Positions 10,950 to 23,258 are shown, numbered from the stretch's first letter. The stretch: 64,000 bases of DNA from Euryodendron excelsum (GCA_033060915.1 CM065382.1:3761001-3825000); one strand, 5' to 3'. The notes: generated by a model not told the origin, from the sequence alone. Program-made: numbers and translations.

Positions 10950-13013
10950 TAACTCTTTTTCCTTCATCTTTTCATGTCATTCCATGTCTTGTCTTCATGC
11001 ATTGAGGACAATTCATCCTTCTAGTTAGGGGGAGAGTAGAGGTTTTGCTTCTATTTGTATTTTTGTTACTTTGATGTTGCACTTTGGTTTTTGTTTATTT
11101 GTGTTGCTCCCTATTCTATATAAGAAAATTAAAAAAAAAATTTCCATGATTTTCTTTAGTTAGAGGTAGAGTTTAGATTGCATATATTTCTTTTGTTACA
11201 CTTCGATCTCTTTGTGGTATATTGATTCTTCTTAGGTATTATATTAAAAGATGATCTTTCCATTACTTGGGATCTTGGTAAGAGGTTGATGTATCTTATG
11301 GTCTCAGTATCATTTCCTTTTACAGTCTAACACATTCTTTCCATATTCTTCTATATTGATGTCTAGTTTACATGGTGGATGTGTTGACTCTTTGTTTTCG
11401 AGTACCATGATATGACTTGAGAGAGTGCTATTTAATATGAGAAGAGAGGAACATGTGCTTTTATTTTGCTAAGATTGATGCATTATCTCTCTATACTTGA
11501 TTTCTTTATAGATTGTGCTTCATTCATGCTTAAGTAGAGGGGACCACTTTATTGTGCACAATTATGATGACGAGTATCAATCTTTACTACCTCTAGCATG
11601 TTCATCTTTACATTAGTGGAGATTATTACCTTGTGAGCTTTAGAGCATTTATCGCCTTTTGGAGCGTTTACATTTACTCAAGGATAGATTCTTCACCCTC
11701 ATTTAATTCAATAGCTTCATTATGTTTGTATTTTGTTCATGAGTTGAGTTTTGATCTTGATATTGACACTTGTATTTTATGAAATGTTTGGGTTGTACAA
11801 CTTTAGAAATGATCTTATACCATATTTTTCTTGATAGCCATTAGTCTTCCATTGCCAAGCCATACATTTCCCTTGACCTTTGTTGATCTTTTGCTTTTAT
11901 CATTTAAAAAAATGCAAAGTAATTTCTTCTCTTGTATCACAAAGGGATGCCTATGTGAGAAAAGAGAGTGTTGCTTCATTACTAAAGTTGAAAAAAGAAA
12001 GAAAAAAAAAAAAAAGAGATCGATTTGGAAATTTCAACACAAAAAGTGCATCTTGAAGTATAAAAAAAGTAGATGTTGGAAAAAAGGGGATGATGAAAGA
12101 CAAGAAGAAAAGAATGAAAAAAGGAGTTCAAAAAAAAAAGAAAAAGAAAAAAAGAGAGAAAAACAAATTGATGTGAAAATATTTCAAGGAAGGACAAGAA
12201 GTAGAGAAGAGTGCATCAAACGATTAAAAAGGGAAAGAGTTGTAGTTGCTTTGCATTTATCATTTCATGTCTTGATTACACATGATATGACCATTTACTA
12301 TCTCTTTACCCTCACCCTTCACCTCCTTTACATTGTTATGTCCACCATTACATGGATTAGTGATCCAAGTTGTACTTAATTGAAGTTTTCAATAGAAAAT
12401 AAGCTATATTTTGTCAATATCTTTGAATCAATACCTAACTATGAACATTCTTTCATGGAGCTATGCTAAAGTCAATACACTTTTATCTTTTCGATTTTTG
12501 TAATTGGTATGTTCACTTGACGTGTCTTTTTACATTTATTCCATTGTTGAACATTCCATTGTGAGAACCATGTGGGTCTTTTAATTGAGAGTGTATTCCT
12601 AGTGAGGTTTGGATCAAAACTTTAAAAGATGGACTTATGTTTAGAGATGTTATGAATTGAACTTTTCATCATGATATTTCACACACTCACTTGAACCTTT
12701 CTGTTGCATGGCATGTGGCATGATCTTGTAAATGTTAAGAAGTGAGAGTGGAATGCATTGATTGAAGCTTGATTAGTTTTTGTTCCTTAATCTCGTCTAA
12801 ATGTTGTAACTTATGAAAGGATATTTGTGGGTATCATCAATAGAAACCCTCACGAGACACCACTCGTCCACTAGGGCAATCTAGGGGTTCAAAGGCTTGA
12901 TGCCTATGCTAAATGCATTCGGGACTCCCATGAAAGTGGAGATTATCATTTGTACATACTTGCTTTAGTTTTAGGATTTTGCTAGGGACTAGCAAAAAGT
13001 AAGTTAGGGGGTG
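10950..13013 (+). other. 3' non-coding internal region
   Basis: No gene is supported. It has the conserved block with GCATTGAGGACA (near 11000), the AG-rich tract at 11985-12160 and, at 13001-13013, the polypurine tract AAGTTAGGGGGTG next to the LTR. The same features recur in the elements at 31850-32990 and, inverted, at 21311-22686. Confidence 0.6.
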
Positions 13014-14481
13014 TGATTGCACTCTAAAAGTGCAACTACAACACTTTAATTTGCTATTTGTTAGCCTTAATTTAGGAGTTTATATGCTTCTTTAAGTAGA
13101 TTTTAGTATTAACTAAGTTATTTTGCTTTTTATAGGTTTTGATCTTAATGTGAGGGGTTTCGGGCGCATTTCAGATGAAAGGAAAATGTGTTTTTCAAGA
13201 CAATGCTGTCAAGGTACAAGCTGTTAAAACTATGGTACAACCAGTTGAAGCACGTAGAGCTGAAACTTTGGAGGGTCATATCTCCCAAACTAGAAAGGCT
13301 ACCGGAATCCACAATATATCGATTTCATATAACTTTAAAAAATCTGTCAAAATAAGCTGATCGTATGTACGGTGAAAGCCTACCGTACGTACGGTAGTTC
13401 AACCGTACGTATGGTACTATTCACCATACGTATGGTCTGCCAAAATTTCGAACTTCAGAAGGTTGTATTCAGGATATACTACACCGTATGAAGTCCGTAC
13501 ATATGGTATTTTAACCATACATACGGTATTTTGGACTGTACGTACGGTCCCAGCACCCTATATACGTATTTTTCACCTATATCTTCGGAAAATGACCCGA
13601 TTTTTGGATCTAACTTCATTTTTAGATTAGATTTTTAGTTAGAACGAGATGTAGAGAGAGAAAGTGGGTTTGTTTTGTATTTTCTTGCATTTTATTACAT
13701 TTTCTTAGTTTTTCTTTGTAACCAAACACTATTTCTTTCATCAATTAATAAGCAATTATCAATTCTTCATGCTTTCTTCTATGAAATCAAGTAGCTAGAC
13801 ATCTCTTGGATGTAATTGTGGAAATCTACCAAGGATTTGCAAAGGCTTTAATGGAGGTATATAAATTTCAATGATTTATTTTATGTTTTCTCCAATTCTT
13901 GCTTCAATTGAGTTGTAGACGCATAGAACACTTGGATTCCTAATCTAGGTTGGTAATTACTATGCACAACTTTCTAATTGGTATATGAATTGCACAATTG
14001 AGGATTTGACTCTAAAATTCTTACAATGAAACAACAATCTACACTCAATTGAACTTGAATTCAAGTGTTTATGGTCGAAATCCTTCGGGTCAAGGTTCCA
14101 TGGAGTGAACCTTGACTTGAGTTAAACAAAACTTCATTGAAGACTTTGTAGAGATTTGGTAGATTGAAGCAATTGCATCCAAGCCCTTTATTAATTGTTT
14201 CAAATTTAGTATAATTGCTTTCAATTTTAAGTATAATTAGCTTAGTATAGTAATCTTCAACTCTCACCATACAGGCATTTTTTGTTTTACTTTTAATTTC
14301 AATTTGTCAAGTTATTCGCTAATTCACCTCTTTTGGTTGGTTGTATTGTCCTTTTGTAACGCCTATATTTGGTTTGGTCCATTGGGAGAGAACGATACCG
14401 GACACTACTTGTTTATACTTCGATCGACACCCATACTCTTGTAGAGAAGCTCAATTTTAGTACACATTTGAGAGCTATTCA
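13014..14481 (+). repeat. Athila-like LTR with TACGTA array (copy A)
   Basis: 1468 bp from TGATTGCAC to ATTCA. It matches 37966-39434 along its whole length, and the flanking intergenic sequence matches too, so both belong to one segmental duplication. It begins with a hairpin (13017-13035), carries the motif array 13360-13548 and a TATATA box at 13559-13564, and ends in the block with ATACCGGACACTAC typical of this group. Confidence 0.85.
13360..13548 (+). promoter_or_regulatory. phased palindrome array, TACGTA type (copy A)
   Basis: Seven 14-mers with consensus ACCGTACGTACGGT. Centres at 13366.5, 13388.5, 13408.5, 13429.5, then 13500.5, 13520.5 and 13541.5, giving spacings of 22, 20, 21, 71, 20 and 21. 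13382-13395 is a perfect palindrome; 13423-13436 (ACCATACGTATGGT) is also perfect, with the same change on both arms. A TATATA box follows 18 bp after the last centre, so this is probably the LTR upstream promoter region. Confidence 0.75.
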
Positions 14482-15456
14482 AAACGTTTCTATCATCAAT
14501 GCACCTTGTGTTAGGGGTTAGCAGAACGTTTCTATGTTCTCATACAAATAAAATTTATAAATATTAAATTTTATATTTCTCATATATACAAATAAATCTT
14601 ATCATCTATGCCCCTTATATCAACGGTCATTTTTTACATTTGTTTAACATGTGCTGAAAAACTATCCAATTCCATATTATATAAGGTGTTATCAGAAAGT
14701 TCTTGGTGCCTCATTGCTCTTTGAAAGTTTCTAGATAAAATCATACAAATAAATTTAAGATTTCTGATTAGTCAATGGTCATGGCTATTGACATTTGTTT
14801 AAAATATGCTAAAAATCTAACATCATTTACATTTCACAGAAATATTGCCGAAATTTGATTCCAAAATTTTTCAAGGTTACTTTTTGACAAAGAAATCTAG
14901 TTATGAATACATTTCTTCCCAGAAGAATCCGCAAATTGGATTAATTGAGGCAAAACAATCAGGTTAGGAAACATGGGCGGCATTACCTTATGGGGGGAAG
15001 TGCCATGGCGCCGCCAACTGTTGTTTAACCCTCCTACTTATAGTATATAATATATAATCTCTTACTGGCACTCCTCACAATTTGATAATCTCTTAAGGTC
15101 TCTAACTACTAAAATATTAAAATGAACTTTTTCTAGACTAAGTGTCCTACTCTTTTTAGTCTGGAAAATAATCAATTTATCTTTTTATAAAATAAAATAA
15201 AATTATATTTTATATAGAAATATAGTCTTAAATCCGATTATATAAATATATCCATATGTATCTTGAATCCTATTATATTTATATGCTTGAACTTTAAAAA
15301 ATTAAAATATAACAAATATATGAATAGGTGAAATTTTGTATTTGAAGTTTTGGCACACCAAACAAATTCCCGTTCTGTTAAGAAGGATGAGTAACCTTCA
15401 GATCATCATCACCCTCGTCACCTCACTGAATTGGTTTTGCACTTTAGACTAATTAC

Positions 15457-16352
15457 GGCTCCATTTGTTTTACCAAAAAATAAATTCCTAGAAAAAAAAT
15501 TTTCTTTGAAAATATTTGGCAATAAAATAATTTCTCTTGAATTTTCATTCGTTTGGTACGAAACTTGGAAATTTTTTGTAGAGAATTTATTCTACCCCTA
15601 GTTGTTATTTGGACAAAATATACTAGAAATATTTTTTTCCAAGAAACATTCAGACCCTAAGGGAGAGTGAGAGTTTGTAAGAAATTTGAAGTGGAATCAT
15701 CGCAGATTAGGGCCCTGACAGATAGAAGGAGAAACTGAAAGAAATTCGAACTCCTCCTTTTTAAAGATTTGACCCAAATGCTTGGCTAAACAACTTGAGA
15801 TAAGATTTGGAACGTTAGTTTTCATTATTTTTCTAATGGTTAAATACTATTTTTCCAATATTCTCTAGTGGCTCCATTTGTTTCACTGAAAAATAAATTT
15901 CTAGAAGAATTTTTTTTTTTGGAAACAATTCGCAGTCAAAATTTTTTTTTTCCTAATTTTCCATTTTTTTAGAAAGGAAATTTTTTTTGTACAGAAATTT
16001 TTTACCCCTAATTGTTATTTGGACAGAACATAAGAGTAAATAAATTTGTAATAAAATCGAATAACTAAAAATTAGAACTCATTTTATGAAGAAGAATTGT
16101 AAGGAATTAAGGCATTGAGAGAGAGAGAGAGAGAGATTTGAACTCTTCCTTGAACCAAATTTTATAATTTTTTAACTAACTGAAAACAACTTCGGTGATA
16201 AAAACTCATAATGTTATTTTATAATCTTTTTCTTGTGGTTTGAAATACTTTTTCCAAAACTTTAAGAATTTCTAAACAATCTAACAACAGTACTATCTTA
16301 ATTTTTTTAGAAAATACTTTTTTGCTCATATTCTCTAGTGAAACAAACAGAC
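15457..16352. mobile_element. two adjacent MITE-like elements
   Basis: GGCTCCATTTGTTT occurs at 15457 and again at 15870. The second unit ends near 16352 with AGTGAAACAAACAGAC, which is the inverted form of its start, giving a terminal inverted repeat around TTTGTTTCACT and a length near 480 bp. The first unit lacks its own right end and abuts the second. No coding sequence. The pair recurs at 40411-41312. Confidence 0.55.
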
Positions 16353-16589
16353 ATGTAATCTAATTCCCAAAATTCTGGCATGGAACTTAGGAAATTAACC
16401 AAATCCATGACCATCAGTCCAAGTTAACCTTATAAAGATTCCAGACCAATATATGAAAAACCAGTATAGCACAAAAATTCCGCCGAACACCAGGAATGAA
16501 ATCATGTCTCTTACACTTATTGGAAAAAATAACAGAGGCAGTTGGCGTGAGCGAAAGAAATGAAGAAACCATTCCTTCATATGTTGGTG

Positions 16590-16990
16590 TAACGTTCTTC
16601 TTATTCCATTGCTATTTGAAAGTTTCTATATTTTTATATTCAATGAATTTTATATTTCTGATCATATCAATAGTCGTGGTCCTGGTCATTGACATCTGTT
16701 TAACTTATGCGGAAAATCTATCCCAGTTCCAATTCATACTAGATGTTATATTGTATATTCTTGGCACTCAATTGCTCTTTGAAAGTTTCTATATTCGTGT
16801 AAATTAGATTTCTGGTTAGTCAATGGTCATGGAATGGGTTAAGATTCAACGCGTACAAAGAAGCAGGAGGGTTTTTCTCCGATGTGAGAGTTCTTTGGAC
16901 AAGACTTTTTGCACACTCATCCGAATCCTATTGGGGCCGCCTCAACTATAAAGCAAACAAGGTCTTTGTGAGTGCCCCCAAATTTTTTAA
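16590..16990 (-). pseudogene. orphan BBE upstream remnant
   Basis: 16825-16890 closely matches the BBE1 upstream sequence near 5545-5620 (GGAATGGGTTAAGATTC, then a TTTTTCTCCGAT block), and 16900-16970 resembles 5905-5995. No BBE coding sequence lies beside it. It may mark a lost gene or a copy of upstream DNA alone. The duplicate is at 41570-41955. Confidence 0.5.
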
Positions 16991-17307
16991 ATTCCCAAAG
17001 CGTTTTAATATTTAGTAAGACACTTCATAGTTTTTACATTTTGTTTTTGAAAAGAAAAAGTTCATAGATTCATATTATTAGCTTATATATATTGCTGGAA
17101 TTATTATCTAATAGCTTAAATTTTTAGGTCAATTGATGACTTAACGTAGCATTTCAGTTCTAGTTTCTGGAAGCTTCTGGTAAGTTTCATGGCAGTGCAC
17201 AAACGGAAGAGCACCTGAGTGAGCGGAGATGTTAATTTGATATATATTATTGGGACCCTTATCTGAAAATTTAAGTTTTTAGGTGAAATAATTATTTAAC
17301 ATAAATG

Positions 17308-17380
17308 ACAAAAATATATGTTAGAAAAGGGCATAAAACAGATGACATAAAAATATATGTTAGAAAATGGCACAAAATCA
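17308..17380. repeat. 39-bp minisatellite, two units
   Basis: A unit containing AAATATATGTTAGAAAA and GGGCATAAAACAGATGAC is present about twice here; region B has three units at 42285-42400. Confidence 0.7.
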
Positions 17381-18349
17381 AGTACACTAGTAAACTTTAG
17401 AAAGAAAAAGAAAAAAAAAAAAAAAAGAAGAAGAAACCAAATTAACAATAAATTAATAAATTGTACTGATAAAAAAATTTTGAAAGCCCCAAATTTTTTA
17501 AGAGCAACGGTTATTGACAAATGTTTAGAATATAAAAATCTATCGTCAATGCACCTTACGTCAGGGGTTAGCAGAACGTTGTCGCCTTCTTTCATGGTTC
17601 CCCATTGCTCTTTGAAAGTTTCTGATTAGTTAACGGTCATGGTTTTCTGACATTTTTTTAACATATGCTGGAAACTATTATCATTCCCACCTCATGTCAG
17701 ATGTTAGTGGAACCTTCTTGGTACTCCATTGCTCTTTGAACCTTTCTATGTGTATATATATAAATTTTATATTTCTGATTTAGTCAATGGTCATGGTTAT
17801 CGACATATGTTAAACTTACGTATGCATAAAATTTTCCTTCAACACACATATGCTGCAATATTCTCCTTTTCATATCCAGTTTCTTCAAGTTTGGACCCAG
17901 TAAAAATTTGAAATGAACATACCAGGAAACTCATAGAACGATATTTGGTTGGAATCAACGTCCAAAATTTTTTCCGTCCCTTGATCATCTAGATAGGTTG
18001 GGTTACCTGCAATAATAATTTATCATCTCCCGTGGCTGTGCCATCTCTCAGAGGACGATCAGGTATAATGCTTCGACAATTCTTGAAGCGAATTCAAAAT
18101 CGATTGCGAATATTAAAATTCATTAGCCCAGACAGCTACTATAGCTAATTTAGATTTGGTGAAATCCTAATTTGAATGAGTGTAAAAGTTACGCTTTTCA
18201 TTTCTTGTGTTCAGCTGGTTTTTCACAAATTGATATTGGAATGTCTATAAGGTTAAGTTGGACTGATGGTGATGGATTTGGTCAATTTCCTAAGCTCCAC
18301 TGGGATCAATCATTTTTACCATGTTTCACATAACCCAGTTACCATTCTT

Positions 18350-19160
18350 AGAAGCATATTTTTTTTTGTTGAAAAACATTTAGCAGTAAAAAAAATTTTT
18401 GTTTTCATTTTCCATGTTCCATGTGTTTGGTTGGAACTACAAATTTTTTTGTAGAGGAATTATTTTACCCCTAGTTATTATTTAGACAACTATAATAGTA
18501 AAATAATTTTCAATAAAATTATATAACTAATTCATACGAGAAGCAAAGATTGTTAGAAATTTGAACTCTTGTTTAAAAATTGGAATCATAACGCATTAGA
18601 GCATCGATATAGAGATGGAGAGATTGAGAGAGATTTGACATCTTCCTTTTTAAATATTTGATCCAAATTCTTTCATTCTCCCGCACGAAAACTTCCCCAA
18701 CAAAATCTCGGACGTTATTTTTCAATCTTTTCCTAAAATTTAAGATTTTCCAAACAAACAAACAAATAACTAAACTTAATTTTTCAAAAAATATTTTTTA
18801 AAAAATTAAGAAAGGTTGATTGTTTGTTCATATGGAAATTTTTAAGTTTTGAAAAAAGATATCCCAAAACATTAGAAAAAGATTAGAAAATAACATCCCA
18901 AATCTTATCTCGGAACTTGTTAGCCCACAATAGAAGAATTTGGGTAAAATGTTTAAAATAGAATAGTTCAAATCAAGTTCAATTTATCCCTCTCTTTATG
19001 AATACCATCGGCTATGATTCTACTTCAAATTTTATACAATCTCTCCTTCCCTCATAACGTCTGAATATTTCATGATTCTATTAAAAATTATTTTACTCTT
19101 ATTTTTTGTCCAAATAACAACTAGGCATAAAATAACTTATCTACAAAAAATTCGTAGCCG
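18350..19160. mobile_element. foldback (long inverted repeat) MITE-like element
   Basis: Two arms of about 400 bp meet near 18785, where TCAAAAAATATTTTTT sits at the centre. Left-arm landmarks such as the CCCCTAGTTATTATTTAGACA block return inverted on the right (near 19110). Transcription across it would give a long hairpin RNA. Related foldbacks are at 42985-44150, 45225-45940 and 51845-52680. Confidence 0.6.
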
Positions 19161-19609
19161 CCCCTGCTTCTTAACATGATTGTTTTCCATAGATGCATCC
19201 ATTTTGCGAATTCTTCTGATAGAATTGTATTCGTAACTAGATTTCTTCTGTCAAAAAAATGACCTTGACAAATTTTGGAATCAAATTTCGGCAATATTCT
19301 GCGGAGTGTAAACGATGATAGATTTTTAGCATATTTTAAAGAAATGTCAATAACCATGACCATTGACTAATGAGAAATCTTAAATTTATTTATATAATTA
19401 TATCTAGAGACTTTCAAAGAGCAATTGGGCACTAAGAACTTTCTAATAACACCTTATATACGGTGGAATGGGATAGTTTCTAAGCATGTGTTAAAACAAA
19501 TGCCCATAACCATGATCATTGACCGAGCAGAAATATAAATAAAAAAAAAATTTGTACGAAAACACAGAAACTTTAAAATGGCAATGGAGTATCAAGAACG
19601 TTATACCGA

Positions 19610-21310
19610 TGATCTACTTAACACACGCAAAAGTAGGTGCGGTGAAGTAGTACATCATAAAAATAACTTGATAAGACCGGAGTCGAACCACAGAGAACAA
19701 ATGTAGTAGTTAAATCCAGATGACAAGCATAACCAAATAAAAAATAAAATCTTTTTGTAGTTTTGAGATGGAGATTGTTAAACTAGACATTAACATAAAC
19801 ATAATAAACTAAAATAGTCTTGAATTCAATTGATTTAGTTATTGACTTACTTGGAAATGATCAATACATGTTTACCAACTGTCAATCATTTAGCTTACTT
19901 GAATCTCATAAATTAGTAAATAGGTATATTCAAAATAATCAATCACTAAAATATGACGTTAAAATCACGAAACCCTCACCATCGACTTGTAAACACTTGA
20001 CAATGCTTTGTCAAGGCATAAGTGTAACAAGCATAATTAAAGAAACATGTTTTCAAATGTACTAACTTAGAAACTTATTCAATTAAAATTGAAGACTCTC
20101 ACCATTGATATGCATATACTAGCTGCTTTGTCAAGAAATAAGATATTACGAATATAATTAAAGTCTAAATTTTCGAAAATAACTGAATGTCAATTATTCA
20201 TGAATATAACTCGATCCATTTCGGATAAGGATTAAGGGTCTTAAGTCTTCACTAGAGGTTTGACATAAAAATATACCGGACAAAGTACTCACATAAAATA
20301 TACAAGTCTTTGAAAAGTATACAGTAAACTAACATCTACTTTACTTTTACACTACTCTTATATTAATTACAGTACTACTAAACTAAATTTGGTCTAAACT
20401 CATACGAAAGCATTACGTGCATAAAATATACGTGTATGTGTTCAAGCATGCAATATAACAAACGTGTGCAAAAGCACTAAATTTCAAATGAATATGGAAT
20501 GAAAACACAAACCTTAATTGATCATCCCAATTCAGTCAAGCAATCTTTCCAATTGACTCCAAGAATAAAACTAGCTACTAATATTGAAAAGTCTAGACAT
20601 GGAAAAAAAAACTTTATAAATAAAAAGATTTAATACAAAACAATATACATAAACAGAGGAGAAATAAACCCCCAGAAATAAACCCCTAGAAGAGAAGCCT
20701 CGGCCAAAGGCCTGACTGTCCTCCTAGCTTTCTCTCTCTTGTCTCCTCCCTCCTTCCTTGGTCTTGGTGTTTATATTTATAGACTCACAAGATGAATTCA
20801 TCCATTCCCTACAATGATGCATTATTCCTTTCTTTAATTAGTAATTTTTTCTTTTATCTTCTTTCCATGTCAATTGCCTTCTTTCTATATCACTTGCCAT
20901 GTAAGTTGCTTTCTTTCCATGTGAATTGTCTTCTTTCTATGTTAATTGACATGTGAGTTACCTTCTTTCCATGTCAATTTCCTTCTTTCCATATCAATTA
21001 CTTTCTTTCTATGTCAATTGCCTTTTTTTCATATGAGTTTGCTCCCTCTTTTATCCAAAAGCAAAAACATGGGTTGCTTGTTTTGGTAGAGTTGTTAGAA
21101 AATAGATATTTGCCCATGTGGGTGGGCTACAATCCATGAAGAATAATTTCTTTTCATGTGAGTTTGCTCATTGTTTTATATAAAAGCCTACAAAATACTC
21201 AATAAAATTTATTAAAATTAAAAGTAAATTAATTAAAATTATTTATAATTATTTTAATGCTAACAAACACAAAGTTAGGAACTTATAATTACAATTTTAT
21301 AATGTATTCA
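19610..21310 (-). repeat. Athila-like LTR with CAATTG tandem array
   Basis: About 1.7 kb. The start (TGAATACAT at 21310) follows the polypurine tract; the end is near TGATCTAC at 19610, where the host repeat (ACGTTATACC) stops. It holds the array 20867-21040 and a TATA box near 20772-20780. Confidence 0.6.
20867..21040 (-). promoter_or_regulatory. tandem 20-bp array with CAATTG (20/12 spacing)
   Basis: Ten units of ATGTCAATTG on the plus strand (minus: CAATTGACAT then GGAAAGAAGG). Unit starts: 20867, 20887, 20899, 20919, 20939, 20951, 20971, 20991, 21011, 21031, so the spacings are 20, 12, 20, 20, 12, 20, 20, 20, 20. The TATA box TCTATAAATATAA lies downstream on the minus strand near 20771-20783. 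The spacing values are those of the palindrome arrays in the other LTRs, although the motif differs. Confidence 0.7.
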
Positions 21311-22686
21311 CACCTCCCAACTTGCTTTTTGTTAGTCCCTAGCAAAACAAATAAGCACACTTAAAAAAAATATGCTCCACTTTCATAGGGATCACGAGTG
21401 CATTTAGTATATGCACCAAGCCTTTAAACCAATAGGTTACCCCTAGTGGACAAGTAGTGTCTCATGAGTATTTCCAGTGATGGTACCCACAAATATCAAA
21501 ATGGGTCTGCAACTAAGGACTAGAAGGATAAAGTACGACATGTATGAAAACACGAGCATGTTCTGTCTATCCTACTCTTTAATACACAAGCAAGATAATG
21601 TCTTAGAACAATATATGAGAACCTTTTGTATGTATGTAATTTGGCATAGATCTATGAAAGCATACTCAATGTTAAAATCACACAAGTAATTGATAAATGA
21701 ATTCTCCATGAAGTGAATGAACAAAAAATGTAAATATCAAATACTCGAGAACTTTATTCAGATTGTAACTTGGCCATGAGGTTTAAGGCAATTAGGAAAA
21801 GAAAATGATACAAGGCTTAAAACATGTGTAATCAAGGCATGAATTGATCAATAAATACATGCCTTCAATTTTCCAATTTCATTTTATTTGATTTGATTTT
21901 TTTCAATAGCCAACCTCTTCTTCTTCTTTTTCTTCTTTTCTTTTTTACTTTTACTTCCCTTTTCTTTTGTTTTTTTTTTTCCCTTCATTGCTAATTTGTT
22001 TTTTTTTTTTTCCATATTATAAATAGATCACCCCCTTTCTCAATTCAACTTGCACAAGTAAAAATACTTGTGTTTTCGTCATTAGGGACGAAACTTTAGC
22101 AATGATATATGTAGCAAAAGACAAAAAAATAAGCATAAAGATGGTTCCAAGAGAATTAAGTCAACAAAGAAATTTGTGATTCAAATGATTAAAGATGGCT
22201 TCAATTTATTTTTAAAAGTGCATAATAGCTCAAGAGTATAAGAATTCAACATATTCAATTACCATAGCAATTTAAACAATTGAATCAAATACAAGTATAA
22301 TGGAAAGAGTGATGTGGAAATAATTCATCAAGAGTAAATGTAAACACTCTGAAAGGCGTGATTGACTTTAAAGCCCATTTGGTGAAAAATCTCTACTTTT
22401 GTAAGGAAGATACTACACAATATGTAAAAATACTAAACTTATCATGATATGATAATAAGTGATGTAAAATAGCCCATTTTTATGTGTTAAGATAAAATCT
22501 TGTAATTGTATTAAAAATAAATGATAAAATAAAAATTGTGATAAGGTGAATGAAAACATGTTTCAGCAAATCCCCAAAATCTACATTTGCATTTCACATG
22601 AAACTATACAAAATTATAAAAGATATACAAACCTTTTTTGTAGATCTCAAATGTATTCAAATTATACACTTCTCAAACTTAGGCAT

Positions 22687-22716
22687 TAATTGCACTCTAA
22701 AAGTGCATCTACATGC
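22687..22716 (+). repeat. 5' tip of an Athila-like LTR, split by insertion
   Basis: The first 30 bp of the LTR that continues at 29159, with the terminal hairpin TGCACTCTAAAAGTGCA (22691-22707). Joined across the insertion, the sequence follows the start of the LTR at 13014. CATGC at 22712-22716 is the target duplication of the Tat-like LTR. Confidence 0.75.
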
Positions 22717-23258
22717 TGTAAGCACCCTATTTTTGCTCGTTCGGCAATCTCTGGTCTGTCCGAACTCACATTCAAACTGATACAAACACATTTAAGTCAA
22801 AACCACTAGTCCAGTCTCAATCCAATCAATCAATTGCTTTGCGGGCCCACTGGACCCAACAGAGGCAAAATGACCAAAATACCCTTGGGGCATTGCTCGA
22901 TCCTATTCTAGTTAACATGTCTTTCTAGAGATAGTAAGCCCCCATTTCAATCTCAAATCCAATTTCAAATCCAACTCCAATAAAATTTGACATGTTTTTC
23001 CAGAAAGTTGATCCCTTAGACAGCAAGTTCATCTAGTTCAGCACATTTTTTGAGAAAAATTTTCGGAACTGTAAGTCTCTTGAAACCCATTAACCGGGAC
23101 AGAACCCAAGTCCCCAAGATAGTAGAACGGTTTACCTTTGGTGCTTGCTAGTCCGCTAATATGGAATGTTCGTTATTTGGCATGTCTTTCGAGAAAGTTG
23201 TGCCGAAGATAATAAGTCCACTTAGCAGCTTTCACAGATCAGGTAGTCTTCGGAATAA

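Larger units (their letters stand above)
7776..14481 (+). mobile_element. chimeric Athila-like (Ty3/gypsy) non-autonomous element
   Basis: LTR at 7776 to about 9207, internal region with only acidic, broken ORFs, a long 3' non-coding part with A-rich tracts, a polypurine tract at 13001-13013 and an LTR at 13014-14481. No protease, RT or integrase is visible, so it resembles a large retrotransposon derivative. The two LTRs carry unrelated motif arrays, and the right LTR has its duplicate at 37966-39434 without any internal region, so left and right parts probably come from different elements. The Athila-like label rests on similarity to the related elements at 29154 and 59640, which keep a tRNA-Asp-like primer site and gag. 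Confidence 0.65.
14482..19609. other. BBE-cluster intergenic repeats, region A
   Basis: No gene is supported. It matches 39435-43470 over most of its length, with about 390 bp (17967-18360) missing there. It is made of copies of the BBE promoter module (14590-14830, 16590-16850, 17510-17830 forward; 19320-19605 inverted), MITE-like repeats and long inverted repeats. 14590-14990 returns inverted at 19150-19605. Confidence 0.65.
19610..22686 (-). mobile_element. Athila-like element fragment, minus strand
   Basis: Read on the minus strand: 3' non-coding internal region (22686 down to 21311) with the AT- and pyrimidine-rich tract at 21900-22020, polypurine tract at 21311-21325, then an LTR from 21310 to about 19610. 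The order and landmarks match 11200-14481. It is truncated on the right by the LTR that starts at 22687. No coding capacity. Confidence 0.65.

Noticed and set aside
11831..12379. Open frame of 182 residues rich in lysine
   Set aside because: It comes from the A/G-rich tract of the 3' non-coding region of the retroelement; the counterpart in the related element at 32700-32850 is not open in the same way.
13360..13548. Regularly spaced palindromic repeats that resemble a CRISPR array
   Set aside because: The spacing is about 20 bp centre to centre with 14-bp repeats, leaving only 5-8 bp between them; it is a plant LTR with a TATA box and no cas genes.
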